64,000 nucleotides of DNA from Vannielia litorea (GTDB lineage Bacteria; Pseudomonadota; Alphaproteobacteria; Rhodobacterales; Rhodobacteraceae), in assembly GCF_018424695.1 (NCBI RefSeq), contig NZ_QTNQ01000012.1, positions 19,829 through 83,828 on the forward strand, in the 5' to 3' direction. Under the pieces are notes generated by a model. The model saw only the letters and a program-made list of their open reading frames with translations. It ran no database searches and had not been told where the DNA came from. The position numbers and the translations under genes are program-made. Below, one piece after another: positions 48,706 to 57,190 of this stretch (positions within the stretch are counted from its first letter, which is position 1; each line of letters opens with the position of its first letter).

Positions 48706-49299
48706 TCATGGCGTGCTGAGAAGGAGGTATTCCCCACTGCCCCTGCGCACCAAGTCGAAATTGGTTTCTTGTTCTTCTTCAACACCGTAGCCGGGGATCT
48801 TCGAGCGATCCATGGCGAGGTTGAGATTTTTCTTGATCTGGGCCGAATTGCCACTGTCGAGCGCGAAGGCGATCTTGAACACCCTTGCGGCCTCTCCGTA
48901 GTTCCCCTTTTCCATCAGGATCACGCCTAAGTTGTTCCAGGCAGGGGGAAATTTTTCGTCCTTCTTCACCGCGCGACGCAGCAGATCCTCGGCCTGCCCG
49001 AGACGGCCGAGCTTGAGATTTGCACTGCCGAGTGCGCTCAATACATCAACAGTCAACCCCTGTTCAGCGCCCGCGCGATAGTAGGCGGAAAGCGCCAGCT
49101 CATACTCGCCGGCGGACATGAGGCGATGACCGACGATCAATCCGTCCGGATCTTCGTAGCCACGGCTCGCGGGGGCCTTAGTGCCTTGATTCAACCCGGA
49201 AAGCTTGTCGGACCCGCAAGCCGCCAGCGCCAGCAGGAGAAGGGCCGCGAGGGCCTTGGGGAGATGTGCAATGTGTGACAGGTGACTGCTCGCCTGCAT
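48706..49299 (-). CDS. tadD: TadD-like TPR lipoprotein
   Basis: 197 residues from an ATG at 49299; a start seven codons upstream is also possible, and the frame opens to 49485. The lipobox LLLALAAC follows a hydrophobic signal. The TPR portion includes SAYYRAGAEQGLTVDVLSAL, GSANLKLGRLGQAEDLLRRA and PAWNNLGVILMEKGNYGEAA. It is placed upstream of the other TPR lipoprotein, 31 bases apart. Ribosome-binding sequence is weak for both starts, so the start is uncertain. The role as secretin pilot is inferred from TadD. Confidence 0.85.
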   Translation of the reverse strand: MQASSHLSHIAHLPKALAALLLLALAACGSDKLSGLNQGTKAPASRGYEDPDGLIVGHRLMSAGEYELALSAYYRAGAEQGLTVDVLSALGSANLKLGRLGQAEDLLRRAVKKDEKFPPAWNNLGVILMEKGNYGEAARVFKIAFALDSGNSAQIKKNLNLAMDRSKIPGYGVEEEQETNFDLVRRGSGEYLLLSTP

Positions 49300-49446
49300 G
49301 TTCTTGTTGCGCGCGAGCATGCGCAGGGCAGGGCTTTCTGGCAACCACCATACCCGCATCTTCCGGCCGTCAGGCGGCAAAAGGGGCAAAAAGGTGACAG
49401 GGGCGCCCGGTGGGGCAGGGGGTGAACGGGGGGTATTACAGCACCT

Positions 49447-49486
49447 CAGCACAAGTGATGCACAACCCATGCACAAGTGATGCACA
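49447..49486. repeat. 11-bp-phased TGTGCAT array, copy 2 (inverted orientation)
   Basis: On the plus strand ATGCACA occurs at 49458-49464, 49469-49475 and 49480-49486, exactly 11 bp apart, with a 5/7 match (CAGCACA) at 49447. ACAAGTGATGCACA appears twice at 49451-49464 and 49473-49486, 22 bp apart. The complement TGTGCATCACTTGT is identical to the element at 12870-12883. It lies about 150 bases upstream of the TPR lipoprotein start and 150 bases upstream of the accessory cassette. Confidence 0.75.
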
Positions 49487-49633
49487 TGTCGGATGACATA
49501 GTCGGATGGTTAATGGGATGGGGCGGTGGTGTACGTTCAATTCTACTGAAAATCGCAAAGCTTGAGTTGAACTGATCTGGTAACCTTCTATGGTCTCGCT
49601 TAGATATGGGCAGGACACGATGATGCTCAGCAA

Positions 49634-50446
49634 ATGAACAACAGTCAGACAGCTACTGCGAACTATGAGTCGCCTCCGCTTGATGAAGTGGTCCTCGGCG
49701 TTCAATTTGAAGCGATACCCGACTTTACCTCGGCGGAGATTGGTGCTGTCAGGAGCCTCTTCTCGGGGGAGTTCCCTCTAGTTCAAGAACAGCCCCCCTT
49801 GACGCCACAGTTTGAAGTATTCGGTCGAGATCCCGGCGGAGCTGTTCTCCCTCGCATTAGCCTAGAGCGGGCCCCTCTTCGAAGTAGAATGTGGTTTCTG
49901 TCTAACGAGGGTAACCACTTGGTTCAGTTTCAAGAGGATAGGTTCTTATTGAATTGGCGGCGCGGTACCAATGGTGCAGAGTATCCGAGATTTTCCGGTA
50001 CTTCAGCAGTGTTTTTAAAGAACCTCAGCCTATTGGATGAATACGTATCTCAGACCAGGGGGCAGAAGCTCAAGTATAATCAGGCAGAAGTTTCTTATAT
50101 CAATATAATAGATATGGAGAACCTCGCAGAAGCTGGCGATTGGCTGAGGTTCTTATCTTTTGAGAATCAAGATATAGAAACAGTTGCGGCCAGCTTTTCT
50201 GAGGTAATTCGTGATGAAACCAAGAGTGCACCGTTCGCGCGGCTCCACGTCGAATTATCTACGGTGCTCCGGCGAGATACTCGGAAAAGGAGCTTAAGAC
50301 TAGGGTTGACTGTTCGCGGGCGCCCAACTGAGATTGGTCAGGATGGTGTGGGCGCATTCGTAAAGCGCGCTAGGGATAGGATCGTAAAACGATTCGGGGA
50401 GCTAACCACTCAGAAGGCCTCCATTGCTTGGAGAAAGATAGAATGA
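49634..50446 (+). CDS. TIGR04255-family protein, first gene of accessory cassette
   Basis: 270 residues. It begins MNNSQTATANYESPPLDEVV, followed by LGVQFEAIPDFTSAEIGAV, then RMWFLSNEGNHLVQFQEDRF, LLNWRRGTNGAEYPRF and later EVSYINIID. This order (PPxxEVVLxVQF, WFxxxGxxLVQxQxDRFxxNWR, YPR, NxxxVxYxN) is the pattern of the sporadically distributed TIGR04255 family, whose function is undetermined. The DNA is AT-richer than the flanks (about 42% GC by hand count over 50041-50160), and the gene lies on the strand opposite the Tad genes. The stop overlaps the next ATG (ATGA). Confidence 0.85.
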   Translation: MNNSQTATANYESPPLDEVVLGVQFEAIPDFTSAEIGAVRSLFSGEFPLVQEQPPLTPQFEVFGRDPGGAVLPRISLERAPLRSRMWFLSNEGNHLVQFQEDRFLLNWRRGTNGAEYPRFSGTSAVFLKNLSLLDEYVSQTRGQKLKYNQAEVSYINIIDMENLAEAGDWLRFLSFENQDIETVAASFSEVIRDETKSAPFARLHVELSTVLRRDTRKRSLRLGLTVRGRPTEIGQDGVGAFVKRARDRIVKRFGELTTQKASIAWRKIE

Positions 50447-50943
50447 CTAATGTTAACAGCGATGCGACGGCCTTCCAGCGGCGGAGTATATTTACCGTTA
50501 TTGACGGTGGCGGAGCAGGGCAGACAAACGCGTTTCAGAGCCTCGACGTTGTCGGTAACTGTTCTAGTTGGGTGCGGGCCTTGGAAAGTCGCTTTGAAGA
50601 AGTTACCGCGCTATCGTCGGGTTGGGATGGATATGCTGGTAAGCCAGTTTCCTTTGGATGTGCAACCTTTGCAGCAAACCTGCTTGAGGCAATTTGCATA
50701 GACTCCCTGCCGGCTCCCCAACTCGTTCCAGGTTCAGATGGTACGTTGCAATTGGAGTGGCACCTAAACGGCTTTGATCTAGAGTTGGATGTTCTGGGGC
50801 CGAACGAAGTGGTAGCATATCGCTTCAACGAGCGGCTTGAGATTGAAGAGACAGAAGAGTTGCAAAATGACTTCGCTCTAGTCGCTGATTGGGTCGATGA
50901 TTTGCAACGGCATCCTCAAGTGGGTCAAGCGTTTCGTGCTTAA
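50443..50943 (+). CDS. Accessory-cassette protein with WDGY motif
   Basis: 166 residues; the ATG overlaps the TIGR04255 stop (ATGA), so translation is coupled. The centre reads ALSSGWDGYAGKPVSFGCAT, then APQLVPGSDGTLQLEWHLNG. I associate the pattern GWDGY-x-x-KPVS...P-x-x-VP-x-x-DG-x-x-x-LEW with small unknown proteins in genomic islands, from memory and not checked. No catalytic residues are evident and no membrane span or signal. It looks like a small soluble partner of the TIGR04255 protein. Confidence 0.75.
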   Translation: MTNVNSDATAFQRRSIFTVIDGGGAGQTNAFQSLDVVGNCSSWVRALESRFEEVTALSSGWDGYAGKPVSFGCATFAANLLEAICIDSLPAPQLVPGSDGTLQLEWHLNGFDLELDVLGPNEVVAYRFNERLEIEETEELQNDFALVADWVDDLQRHPQVGQAFRA

Positions 50944-50951
50944 TTACAAAA

Positions 50952-51365
50952 ATGCCGCCTTACGATGATCCAAATATCTCCGACGAGGATTTGATCGTGC
51001 GCAGGGTGAACCCAGAGCAGCATCTAGTTTACGATGAGAACTTGGGGCGCCAAAGAGTTTCTTCAAAACTGTTTGCCGCTTCTTCGGGTCCGGAAGGCGG
51101 TATGTCTGTTGACATCCCAGCGTTGATGGTCGCCGACGGTGTGGTAGCCGAAGAGTTCGTTAAGACGCCCCCTTTTCTTGGTGCCGTTAGTTTCACTGCG
51201 GGCTGTATTCGTGAGGCTCACTTAATTGTAGGTTATCATCCTATCCCAGATAACCCATACCACGGGGAAGTGTGGCGCGCACCGGATGGAGGAAGATTCA
51301 CACGGGCGCAAAAGAAGCATTTGTCCGAGAACTATGAATGGTTCGTGAAGGTTTCTGAGGATTAA
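50952..51365 (+). CDS. Third accessory-cassette protein, unknown
   Basis: 137 residues, starting MPPYDDPNISDEDLIVRRVN nine bases after the second stop. Conserved-looking elements are a phrase DLIVRRVNPEQHLVYDENLG, then RVSSKLFAASSGPEGGMSVD, and later HPIPDNPYHGEVWRAPDGG. The second has a serine-rich, glycine-flanked SSGPEGGMSVD stretch. It has no signal peptide or span. No known fold is recognised. It ends 45 bases before the convergent tadC stop. Confidence 0.75.
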   Translation: MPPYDDPNISDEDLIVRRVNPEQHLVYDENLGRQRVSSKLFAASSGPEGGMSVDIPALMVADGVVAEEFVKTPPFLGAVSFTAGCIREAHLIVGYHPIPDNPYHGEVWRAPDGGRFTRAQKKHLSENYEWFVKVSED

Positions 51366-51410
51366 GCGAGTTTTTTTGTTTGCCATTCTTCCTATGGTCA
51401 ATCACCCCCT

Positions 51411-52409
51411 TCAAAAGAACGTCGCGTTGCTCAGCGTCTCGTAGATCCGATACACCGACGGGCCAATGAGGATGATCATCAGCGGGGGGACGGTGAACAT
51501 CATGGTGCCGAGCGTCAGCTTGGTGGGCAGGACGTTGGCCTTTTCTTCGGCGCGCATCACCCGCTTGTCGCGCATCTCCTCGGAGAAGACGCGGAGCGCG
51601 TCGGCGATCGAGGTGCCGAAGCTGGCGGATTGGATCATCACCGTCACGAAGGAGGCGATGTCTGGCACCCCGCAGCGCTCTGCCATGTCTTTCAGCACGT
51701 TGGTCTTGTCTTTACCGGCCTTCATCTCGTGGGCGACGATGGCGTATTCTTCGGCCAGCGCGGGGTAGCCCTGCTCGATCTCCTTGGAGACGCGGATGAT
51801 GGCCTGGTCCATCGACTGGCCGGCCTCGACGCAGACCAGCATCATATCCAGCGAGTCCGGAAAGCCGTTGGTGATTTCTTCCTGGCGCTTCTTCAGGCGG
51901 CTGTTCACCCAGTAGCGCGGCAGGTAGTAGCCGGCGAAGCCGGGCAGCAGCACCATCAGCAGGATCTGCTGCATCGAGAGGTCGCCGTTGGCCGAGCTGA
52001 TGATGGCCGCCAGCAGGCCGACGAGCAGCATGCCGATGCCGAGGGCGAACTGGATGAAGTGATACATCCGCACCGCGTTCTTGCCGCGGTAGCCGGCCTG
52101 CATCATCCGCAGCTTGGCGGCGCCCATCTCTTCCTCGCCCTGGGGTTCGAGGAAGGTGGCGAACTTGTCGAGTTTCTCGGCGTTCTTGTCCTTGGTGCGC
52201 AGCCTGGCGCCCTTGCCATCGACCTCGGTCCGGGCCGCGCGGGTGCCGCCGGTGCCCTTGAGCTTGTCCATCGGGTCGGCCTGCCGCTTGAGGAAGGAGG
52301 GCAGGGTGAGCAGCACGAGCACCAGCCCGAGCGCGCCGATGGCGTAGAGGGGGCCGAGCTCGCCGAAGGTGGCGACGAGCCATTCGTTGGCGTTTTGGAG
52401 GAGTTCCAT
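51411..52409 (-). CDS. tadC: Tad inner-membrane platform protein TadC
   Basis: 332 residues of GspF type. An N-terminal span (LYAIGALGLVLVLLTLPSFL) is followed by the T2SF domain (NGFPDSLDMMLVCVEAGQSM, ALRVFSEEMRDKRVMRAEEK) and spans near the C-terminus. With TadB it forms the platform on which CpaF drives pilus assembly. It is the first leftward gene after the accessory cassette, transcribed from tadB with a 10-base gap. Confidence 0.94.
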   Translation of the reverse strand: MELLQNANEWLVATFGELGPLYAIGALGLVLVLLTLPSFLKRQADPMDKLKGTGGTRAARTEVDGKGARLRTKDKNAEKLDKFATFLEPQGEEEMGAAKLRMMQAGYRGKNAVRMYHFIQFALGIGMLLVGLLAAIISSANGDLSMQQILLMVLLPGFAGYYLPRYWVNSRLKKRQEEITNGFPDSLDMMLVCVEAGQSMDQAIIRVSKEIEQGYPALAEEYAIVAHEMKAGKDKTNVLKDMAERCGVPDIASFVTVMIQSASFGTSIADALRVFSEEMRDKRVMRAEEKANVLPTKLTLGTMMFTVPPLMIILIGPSVYRIYETLSNATFF

Positions 52410-52419
52410 GCGTGCGGCC

Positions 52420-53388
52420 TCAGACTTTGATGTTCACCATGATCTTCATGAAGATCACGTTGACGGTGAGAAAGGTGCCCACGACCAGGCAGGCGGGAAT
52501 GAAGGCGGCGGTGTCCTTCACCTCATCGTAGTAGTCGGGCTTGATGACGTTGATCATGACGATCGCGAGGATCGGGAACATCGACAGGAACATGCCGGAC
52601 CACTTGGCTTCGGCGGTGATCGCCTTGACCCGGCGGAACAGCTTGAAGCGCGAGCGGATCACCTTGCCGAGGCCTTCGAGGATTTCGGCGAGGTTGCCGC
52701 CCGACTGCTGCTGGATGGTCACGGCGACGGCGAGGAAGCGCAGATCCTGCATGTCCATCCGTTCGGCCAGGTCTTTCAGCGATTCAGACATGTCGCGGCC
52801 ATAGGCGGCCTCGTCGGCGATGACGCCGAATTCGGAGCCGAGCGGATCGGGGACTTCCTTGGCGACGATGTTGACCGCGGAGGAGAAGGGGTGGCCCACG
52901 CGCAGGCTCCGGACCATCAGCTCGACCGCGTCGGGCAGTTGCTCTTCGACCAGGCCGAGGCGCTTCTTGGCCTTGCGGTTGACCCAAGTGTAGACGCCGC
53001 CGATGCCCATCACCAGCGAGACGATGAGGCGCACGCCGATGCCGGCGGAGGAGGCGACCGAGAGCGCGCCGAAGGCGACCACGGAGAGGCCCAGCATGAT
53101 CAGAACCAGCGTTCCGGGGGAGAAGGCGATGTTGGCCTTCTGGGCCTTGTTGGCGAGGATCGAGTAGAGCGGGATGCTCTTGGTCGACATGTGCTGCTTC
53201 ATTTCCTTGCGGAGCTGTTCGAGCACCTCTTCGCGGTTGCCGCCCTTCTCCATCATGTCGAGGCGGCGGTTGACCTTGCTGTTGAGCGAGATCGACTTGC
53301 CGAAGACCACCAGGTAGATGCCTTCGACCAGCACGATCACGGCCACGAAGATCAGGCCGTAGATGAGCGGTTCTGCTGAGATTTGCAT
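52420..53388 (-). CDS. tadB: Tad inner-membrane platform protein TadB
   Basis: 322 residues of GspF type. There is an N-terminal span (LIYGLIFVAVIVLVEGIYLV), then the T2SF core (LPDAVELMVRSLRVGHPFSS and GRDMSESLKDLAERMDMQDL), and C-terminal spans. Partner of TadC at the inner membrane. It starts 15 bases after the cpaF stop. Confidence 0.94.
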   Translation of the reverse strand: MQISAEPLIYGLIFVAVIVLVEGIYLVVFGKSISLNSKVNRRLDMMEKGGNREEVLEQLRKEMKQHMSTKSIPLYSILANKAQKANIAFSPGTLVLIMLGLSVVAFGALSVASSAGIGVRLIVSLVMGIGGVYTWVNRKAKKRLGLVEEQLPDAVELMVRSLRVGHPFSSAVNIVAKEVPDPLGSEFGVIADEAAYGRDMSESLKDLAERMDMQDLRFLAVAVTIQQQSGGNLAEILEGLGKVIRSRFKLFRRVKAITAEAKWSGMFLSMFPILAIVMINVIKPDYYDEVKDTAAFIPACLVVGTFLTVNVIFMKIMVNIKV

Positions 53389-53403
53389 GTGCTGCGCTCC
53401 CCC

Positions 53404-54858
53404 TTACTGCGCGGCGATGGGTTCGAAGATCGTCGCCGGGAGGTCGTAGCCCCAGGACTTGAACCGGTCGGAATAGGCGGAGCGGACGCCGGTGGCGTTG
53501 AAGCGACCGATGATCTTGCCGTCAGACGCCAGCCCGAGGCGCTCGTAGCGGAAGATCTCCTGCATCGAGATCACCTCGCCTTCCATGCCGGTGATCTCGG
53601 TGATCGAGACCATGCGGCGGGAGCCGTCTTGCAGGCGCGAGGCCTGCACGATGAGGTTCACAGCCGAGGAGATCTGCGAGCGCACCGCCTTCAGCGGCAT
53701 TTCGATACCGGCCATGGCGATCATGTTTTCAAGGCGGGAGACGCCGTCGCGGGCGGAGTTGGCGTGGATCGTGGTCATCGAACCGTCGTGGCCGGTGTTC
53801 ATGGCCTGGAGCATGTCGATCACCTCCTCGCCGCGGGTCTCACCCACGATGATGCGGTCGGGGCGCATCCGCAGGGCGTTGCGCAGACAGTCGCGCTGGC
53901 TCACCGCGCCCTTGCCCTCGACGTTGGCCGGGCGGCTTTCCATCCGGCCCACGTGGGTTTGCTGGAGCTGAAGTTCGGCGGTGTCCTCGATTGTGAGGAT
54001 GCGCTCGCTGTCGTCGATGAAGGACGACAGCGCGTTGAGCGTGGTGGTCTTGCCCGAGCCCGTACCGCCGGAGACGATGACATTGAGGCGGCAGGCGACG
54101 GCGGCCTGGAGATAGGCGGCCATCTCCTCGGTGAAGGCGCCGAACTTGACGAGATCGTCAATCGCCAGCTTCTCCTTCTTGAACTTACGAATGGAGACGA
54201 GGCTGCCGTCCACCGCGATCGGCGGGACCATGGCGTTGAAACGCGAGCCGTCCTGCAGACGGGCATCGACGTAGGGGTTGCTTTCATCGACGCGGCGACC
54301 CACGGCGGACACGATCTTGTCGATGATCCGCAGCAGGTGCTTTTCATCCTTGAACGTGATGTCGGACAGCATAAGCTTGCCCGCCCGTTCAATGAAGATC
54401 TGCTTGGGGCCGTTCACGAGAATATCGTTCACGTCGTCATCTTTGAGCAGCGGCTCCAGCGGGCCGAGGCCGGTGACCTCGTCGTAGAGATCCTGGTGCA
54501 GGGTCGCGCGCTCTTCCTTGTTCAGCACAACGCCCATCTGCTCGAGCGTTTCGGCGGAGATTGCGACGATCTCGGCTTTCAGGTCGCTCTCGGTGGCGGT
54601 TTCGAGAGCGGCGAGGTTGAGGTTGTCGAGCAGCGCCTTGTGCAGCTCGACCTTGATCTCGGAGATCCGCTCTTTGCGCTTCTTTTCCTTGTCCTCGGGC
54701 GTGGCCACGGCCGAGACCTTGCCCGGTTTCTGCGGCGCAATCGCGGCGCGCTGAATCTTGGCCTTGGGCGCGGCTGCTGCCGCAGGCGCGGCTGCTGCCG
54801 CAGGCGCGGCCTGGTTTGCGGCGTCCGGGGCGGCCTGTTTCTTGTAGCGCGAGAACAT
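53404..54858 (-). CDS. cpaF: Tad pilus assembly ATPase CpaF/TadA
   Basis: 484 residues. An N-terminal Ala-rich low-complexity region with near-identical Ala/Pro repeats ([16 protein letters not shown]) is followed by the conserved core. This has Walker [41 protein letters not shown] and [20 protein letters not shown]. It powers both extension and retraction in Tad systems. It is 26 bases from cpaE, inside the main leftward unit. Confidence 0.96.
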   Translation of the reverse strand: MFSRYKKQAAPDAANQAAPAAAAAPAAAAAPKAKIQRAAIAPQKPGKVSAVATPEDKEKKRKERISEIKVELHKALLDNLNLAALETATESDLKAEIVAISAETLEQMGVVLNKEERATLHQDLYDEVTGLGPLEPLLKDDDVNDILVNGPKQIFIERAGKLMLSDITFKDEKHLLRIIDKIVSAVGRRVDESNPYVDARLQDGSRFNAMVPPIAVDGSLVSIRKFKKEKLAIDDLVKFGAFTEEMAAYLQAAVACRLNVIVSGGTGSGKTTTLNALSSFIDDSERILTIEDTAELQLQQTHVGRMESRPANVEGKGAVSQRDCLRNALRMRPDRIIVGETRGEEVIDMLQAMNTGHDGSMTTIHANSARDGVSRLENMIAMAGIEMPLKAVRSQISSAVNLIVQASRLQDGSRRMVSITEITGMEGEVISMQEIFRYERLGLASDGKIIGRFNATGVRSAYSDRFKSWGYDLPATIFEPIAAQ

Positions 54859-54884
54859 GGGCGTAATCCTTCAGGGCTATGCGA

Positions 54885-56144
54885 TCAGCCGGCTTCCTGT
54901 TCGACTTTCACGAGGTCGAGCATGGAGTGGGCGAGTTTCTGGACGTCGCGGCGGAATGCGTTCTTGGGGGCGAATTCGCCAAGCGGCTGGCCGTGATCGG
55001 CACTGTCGCTGACCTGCTTGGCGCCATTGGCCAGCATCAGCTCGATGTCGATGTCGAGCCCCTCGGCCATTCGCTTGACGCGGGCCTTGCCGGAAAGGTC
55101 GGTGAACTTGGGCGAGCGGTTGAGTGCGAAGCGCAGCTTCTCGGCGGGCAGATCCTCGGATTTCAGCGCCCGGATCATCCGCATCACGTTCTGGGCCGAG
55201 CGCATATCGAGCTCGATGGTGGCGAAGTAAACCTGCGCAGCCTCCAGCACCGTCTCGGTCCATGCGCAGACGGTGCTTGGCATGTCGATCACGACGAAAT
55301 CGAAGTTGTAGCGGGCCACGTCGATGACGGCGGAGATATCTTCCGGCGCCACGATATCGAGCGGGAGCATCTCGGCGGGGGCGGTCAGAACCTGGATCTT
55401 GTCTTTGTAGTTCTGAAGCGCGGCGATGAAGGCCGCGCTATCCATTGAAGCGGTGTCGCTCAGAAGCTCGTAGACCGCTTCCTTGCGGTCGAGGTCCAGA
55501 TAGGTGGCGGCGGAGCCGAACTGGAAATCGAGGTCCAGCAGGCAGACGCGGGTGTTGGTGACCTTGTCGAGCGTGGCCAGCTCGTAGGCGAGGTTGACGG
55601 CGAAGGTGGTGGAGCCGGTGCCGCCTGCCATGCCGTGCACGGCCAGCACAACGCCGTTGCGATCGCTCGCGGTGTAGACGGTGGGCACGCCGGCCTGGCC
55701 GGGGGCTTGCATTTGCATCGGAGCCGGTGCTGGCTCGGGCTTGCGCAGACGCTCGATGGCATCGTGCAGGGCGCTCTCGGGGAGCGGGTAGGGCACGAAA
55801 TCATCCGCACCGCCGTGCAGCAGCTGGTGCAGGACGATGGGGCTGACGTCTTCGGCGATGACGATGACCTTAACGCCGTTGTCGCGCGCCTTGGTGATGA
55901 GTGCGGTGATTTCGGGGAGGGAGCCTTCATCCTTGCTGTCGAGCGCGATGGCGAAGAATTCGAGATCCTTGGCTTCCTCCTGATCGAGAAAAGAGTAGGC
56001 ATCGGAAAAGCCGAGATCGCCCCAGCTTTCGCCAAGCTCGGTTTCCATGTCTTCGATGAGCAGATCGAAGTTCTGCACATCACGCGACACGGTGCACGCA
56101 GTGATTGGCGCCGGTTCTGGCTGCAAAACTGCTGTCATCGTCAT
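54885..56144 (-). CDS. cpaE: Tad pilus localisation ATPase CpaE/TadZ
   Basis: 419 residues from the ATG at 56144 (MTMTAVLQPEPAPITACTVS), with AAAGGACGTGAGGC upstream; the frame runs far further but that part is shadow. An N-terminal receiver-like domain (VIVIAEDVSPIVLHQLLHGG) is followed by a ParA/MinD-type domain with a reduced Walker A, AVHGMAGGTGSTTFAVNLAY, and LLDLDFQFGSAATYLDLD. It positions the pilus machine at the cell pole. Confidence 0.93.
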   Translation of the reverse strand: MTMTAVLQPEPAPITACTVSRDVQNFDLLIEDMETELGESWGDLGFSDAYSFLDQEEAKDLEFFAIALDSKDEGSLPEITALITKARDNGVKVIVIAEDVSPIVLHQLLHGGADDFVPYPLPESALHDAIERLRKPEPAPAPMQMQAPGQAGVPTVYTASDRNGVVLAVHGMAGGTGSTTFAVNLAYELATLDKVTNTRVCLLDLDFQFGSAATYLDLDRKEAVYELLSDTASMDSAAFIAALQNYKDKIQVLTAPAEMLPLDIVAPEDISAVIDVARYNFDFVVIDMPSTVCAWTETVLEAAQVYFATIELDMRSAQNVMRMIRALKSEDLPAEKLRFALNRSPKFTDLSGKARVKRMAEGLDIDIELMLANGAKQVSDSADHGQPLGEFAPKNAFRRDVQKLAHSMLDLVKVEQEAG

Positions 56145-56536
56145 TGCCTCACGTCCTTTTCTAGCAACGACACCCGGTAAACCGCGGAAGGGGAGAAGCG
56201 CATTTTGCCGGCAACCGCCCCCTTTGGCCCGGGCGCCTGCGCGAGTCGGTATACGCGCACTGCTCCCAATGAAGTGTTGATGCCCGTGAAGTTGGGCAAG
56301 ATTGCGGCTGAAAAACCGAAATTGTTTGGTATCTGCCGGGGGATTAACCCCTTGGAAGGCTGTTGTTTCTGGTCTGCGGAACAATCGCTCGACTTCTCCA
56401 CAGTTTTTGTTGCGCAGGCGGAAACGAAAGACCCTGAAACGAGAAACGCGCGCCGGGGTGCGGCGCGCGTTCTGGTGTTCGGATTGGGCCCCCTGCCGCT
56501 GTGAGAGGCAGGGCAGGGGAAAGACCCGGCCCGGGT
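56145..56536. other. 392-base intergenic region, cpaE / OmpA-like gene
   Basis: No credible gene. The part near 56437-56471 is a terminator for the OmpA-like gene (listed separately). 56145-56420 is AT-richer and should carry the leftward promoter of the cpaE-cpaF-tadB-tadC unit. A GGGGGATTAACCCC dyad at about 56338-56351 is visible. Confidence 0.6.
56437..56471 (-). terminator. Terminator downstream of the OmpA-like lipoprotein gene
   Basis: A perfect 11-bp stem AACGCGCGCCG (56445-56455) with CGGCGCGCGTT (56461-56471) and a 5-base loop. On the minus strand it is followed by TTTCTCGTTT. It separates the cpaC block from cpaE. Confidence 0.85.
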
Positions 56537-57190
56537 TTAGCGCTCTTCGGCGTCGCCCCCTTCGTCGATGATGACCAGCTCGTGCGGCTCGGTCGCGGAG
56601 GTGATCGTCTCGCTGTAGGAGAACAGCGCGTATTTGCCGTCCTGATACTGCTGGCGCTTGCCCAGGAAGCCCGACACCTCGGTGACCGTGCGGCGGTTGC
56701 GGCGCTCGCGGGTCTGGGTGTGAACGAGCGGCTGGGTTTCGCCGTAGGAGACCACCGCCTCGAGCCGGGAGCGGGAGATGCCGCGCGACACGAGGTAGTT
56801 GACCGCGGCGCGGGCCCGGCGCAGGCCGAGGGCCTTGTTGTAGCCCGCAGAGCCCACCAGGTCGGTGTGGCCGTAGACGCGGAAGCGCACGGTCGGGTAG
56901 TTGGCGATCCAGGCGGCCTGCTTGTCCAGCGCGGCGCGTGCAGCTGCATCGAGCGCGGCGGAGTTGAAGGCGAAGGTGATCGTCGTGGGCGCCTCGGCGG
57001 CGAACTTCCGGCTGAGTTCGATGGCCGCGTTGAGCTGACCGGTGTGAACCAGATGGTTGTTCATCGTCGCATTGCCGAAGCCGCCGATGTCGAGATCGCT
57101 GCCGACCACCTGGCCGGAGTTGGTGCACCCGGCCACTGCGATCGCGGTGGAGAGGATGCCGAAGGTAAGTGCCTTTTTCATGGTCTTCAC
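56537..57190 (-). CDS. OmpA-family lipoprotein of the Tad locus
   Basis: 217 residues (first ATG overlaps the cpaC stop, ATGA; a second start, MKKALTFGIL, is three codons on). The lipobox is AIAVAGC. The OmpA C-terminal domain reads TITFAFNSAALDAAARAALD, RVYGHTDLVGSAGYNKALGL and RRARAAVNYLVSRGISRSRL. The acidic C-terminus is not conserved. In this position many Tad loci carry CpaD. An OmpA-like protein may replace it in anchoring the secretin to peptidoglycan. Confidence 0.87.
   Translation of the reverse strand: MKTMKKALTFGILSTAIAVAGCTNSGQVVGSDLDIGGFGNATMNNHLVHTGQLNAAIELSRKFAAEAPTTITFAFNSAALDAAARAALDKQAAWIANYPTVRFRVYGHTDLVGSAGYNKALGLRRARAAVNYLVSRGISRSRLEAVVSYGETQPLVHTQTRERRNRRTVTEVSGFLGKRQQYQDGKYALFSYSETITSATEPHELVIIDEGGDAEER

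Noticed and set aside
56145..57128. Upstream extension of cpaE over the OmpA-like gene
   Set aside because: The extension reads through a terminator and another gene in the wrong frame. The ribosome site and family start at 56144 are better.
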